This document shows positions 31,708 through 32,885 of a stretch of 32,885 nucleotides of DNA, one piece after another. The notes beneath the pieces are model-generated. The model saw only the letters and a program-made list of their open reading frames with translations. It had not been told where the DNA came from and searched no databases. This DNA is from Candidatus Wallbacteria bacterium (GTDB taxonomy: Bacteria; Muiribacteriota; JAQTZZ01), in the NCBI GenBank assembly GCA_028687545.1, contig JAQTZZ010000047.1, forward strand, positions 1 to 32,885. The letters run 5' to 3'. The position numbers were made by a program, and so were the translations under genes. Every line of letters starts with the position of its first letter. Within the stretch, counting starts at the first letter, position 1.

Positions 31708-32859
31708 TTATCCTTTCAGTAAATTGCTGGCGATCACCAGCCGCTGGATTTCAGATGTTCCCTCATAAATCTCGGTGATCTTGGCATCCCTGAAATAGCG
31801 TTCCAGCGGATAGTCTCTCATGTATCCGTATCCGCCGTGGATCTGAATGGCCTTGGTGGTAGTATGCATGGCGACTTCTGAGGCATAGAGCTTGGCCTGG
31901 GCGGAAACCATGCTCAGGGGCCGGCCTTCGTCTTTGTAAATGGCGGCTTTGTAAACCAGCAGACGGGCTGCTTCGATCTGGGTGGACATATCCGCCAGCA
32001 TCCATTGAATAGCCTGAAATTTGCAGATCGGTTGACCGAATTGTTTTCTTTCCTTGGAATATTTTGTGGCAGCTTCGAAAGCTCCTGTTGCGATCCCTAA
32101 GGCCTGGGCGCCGATTGAAATGCGGCCGTTGTCCAGGACGTCCATGGCAATCTCAAACCCCTGTGCAACTTCTCCCAGAATATTTTCGCGAGGCACAACG
32201 CAGTCTTCAAAAACCAGTTCCGAAGTGCCTGAAGCCCGGATCCCAAGCTTTTTTTCCTTGGTGCCTGTGGAAAAACCAGGCATTCCCTTTTCCACAATGA
32301 AGGCTGTGATCCTGCCTCGCAGTTTCTTACGGTTGGGCACTACTTTGGCGAATACGATCACGAAATCGGCGATGTCTCCGCCGGAAATGAAGATCTTGGT
32401 GCCGTTGATGACGTAATTGTCGCCGTCAGGAATTGCGGTCGTGTCCTGACGGATGGCGTCCGAACCTGCTTCCGGCTCAGTCAGGGCAAAGGCACCGAGT
32501 TTTTTTCCTTTGGTGATGGGTGTCAGAAATTTATGTTTCTGTTCTTCAGTGCCGTATTTTGTCAGAGGATAACAGAACAGGGAATTCAGAGCAGCTAAAA
32601 TTCCTCCTGTAGAAGCACAGACCTTGGAAAGCTCTTCCACGGCGATGATGTAACTCAAAGCATCTGCTGAAGCTCCACCGTATTCTCTTGGTACAATCAC
32701 AGCCAGAAGATTCATCGCTGCCATCTTTTCTACAGTTTCGTATGGAAAGCGTTCTTCCTCATCGATGATGCTTGCCAGCGGCTCCACTTCTTTCTGCGCA
32801 AAATCTCTGACAATCCTTTGAATCATCTTCTGAGCCGGAGTCAGGCTAAAGTTCGTCAA
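31708..32859 (-). CDS. Acyl-CoA dehydrogenase
   Basis: 383 residues, full length for the short-chain acyl-CoA dehydrogenase family. These FAD enzymes interconvert acyl-CoA and 2-enoyl-CoA, passing electrons to or from Etf. Seen: [12 protein letters not shown] (124-135), the FAD/substrate segment [47 protein letters not shown], and catalytic Glu366 in IYEGTSEIQ. The start is TTG at 32859: GAGGA lies about six bases upstream, and an in-frame stop only a few codons before excludes other starts. The chain length and direction of the reaction cannot be read from the sequence. Apparent first visible gene of the operon that continues into fatty-acid synthesis; the upstream gene lies outside the window. 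Confidence 0.95.
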   Translation of the reverse strand: MTNFSLTPAQKMIQRIVRDFAQKEVEPLASIIDEEERFPYETVEKMAAMNLLAVIVPREYGGASADALSYIIAVEELSKVCASTGGILAALNSLFCYPLTKYGTEEQKHKFLTPITKGKKLGAFALTEPEAGSDAIRQDTTAIPDGDNYVINGTKIFISGGDIADFVIVFAKVVPNRKKLRGRITAFIVEKGMPGFSTGTKEKKLGIRASGTSELVFEDCVVPRENILGEVAQGFEIAMDVLDNGRISIGAQALGIATGAFEAATKYSKERKQFGQPICKFQAIQWMLADMSTQIEAARLLVYKAAIYKDEGRPLSMVSAQAKLYASEVAMHTTTKAIQIHGGYGYMRDYPLERYFRDAKITEIYEGTSEIQRLVIASNLLKG

Positions 32860-32885
32860 TTCGTCCTCAATCCCATGTGATCAGA

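Overview
The window is a bacterial chromosome segment of moderate GC with dense, mostly well-formed genes. It opens inside rpoB, followed by rpoC. The beta-prime subunit carries a sequence insertion inside the trigger loop, at the position of the SI3 insertion of Gram-negative-type RNA polymerases, but about 980 residues long (188 in E. coli). With a further insertion in RpoB and loop insertions in two transporters, this points to a deep-branching, poorly sampled diderm-type lineage. A candidate phylum such as Wallbacteria or Riflebacteria is possible, but that is a guess; the sequence alone does not fix the phylum.

Layout. 1-9753 (+): rpoB (5' end outside the window) and rpoC, closed by a strong bidirectional terminator. 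9838-10719 (-): a metallo-beta-lactamase-fold hydrolase. 10881-13190 (+): a pullulanase/isoamylase-type glycogen debranching enzyme. 13337-15379 (+): a membrane-anchored SPFH/flotillin-like protein with its own terminator. 15438-17324 (-): two toxin-antitoxin modules side by side, AbrB-PIN and MntA-HepT, in which the HepT toxin is fused to a complete GNAT acetyltransferase. 17421-18995 (+): a sigma-54 activator gene whose 5' leader contains a palindrome built from 7-bp repeats. 19076-19837: the C-terminal remnant of a Zn/Cd P-type ATPase. 19867-20823 (-): an ArsP-like permease with a promoter/operator. 20948-23669 (+): an AI-2E family permease and an OadB-like sodium pump subunit. 23690-24946 (-): a DAACS-family symporter with altered binding motifs. 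25205-25402 (+): a small unknown protein behind a candidate sigma-54 promoter.

32859-25515 (-) reads as one operon: acyl-CoA dehydrogenase, ferredoxin-EtfA, fabD, fabG, acpP, fabF and a NupC-type transporter, ending at a perfect 12-bp hairpin. The acyl-CoA dehydrogenase/EtfA pair sits directly before fabD, where many Firmicutes carry the enoyl-ACP reductase gene fabK, and no enoyl reductase, fabZ, fabH or etfB is visible.

No gap without a gene exceeds about 300 bases; the larger ones (10720-10880, 16075-16167, 17325-17540, 20824-21013, 24947-25204, 28294-28489) hold the regulatory elements listed or nothing recognisable. No tRNA, rRNA, transposase or CRISPR array was seen.
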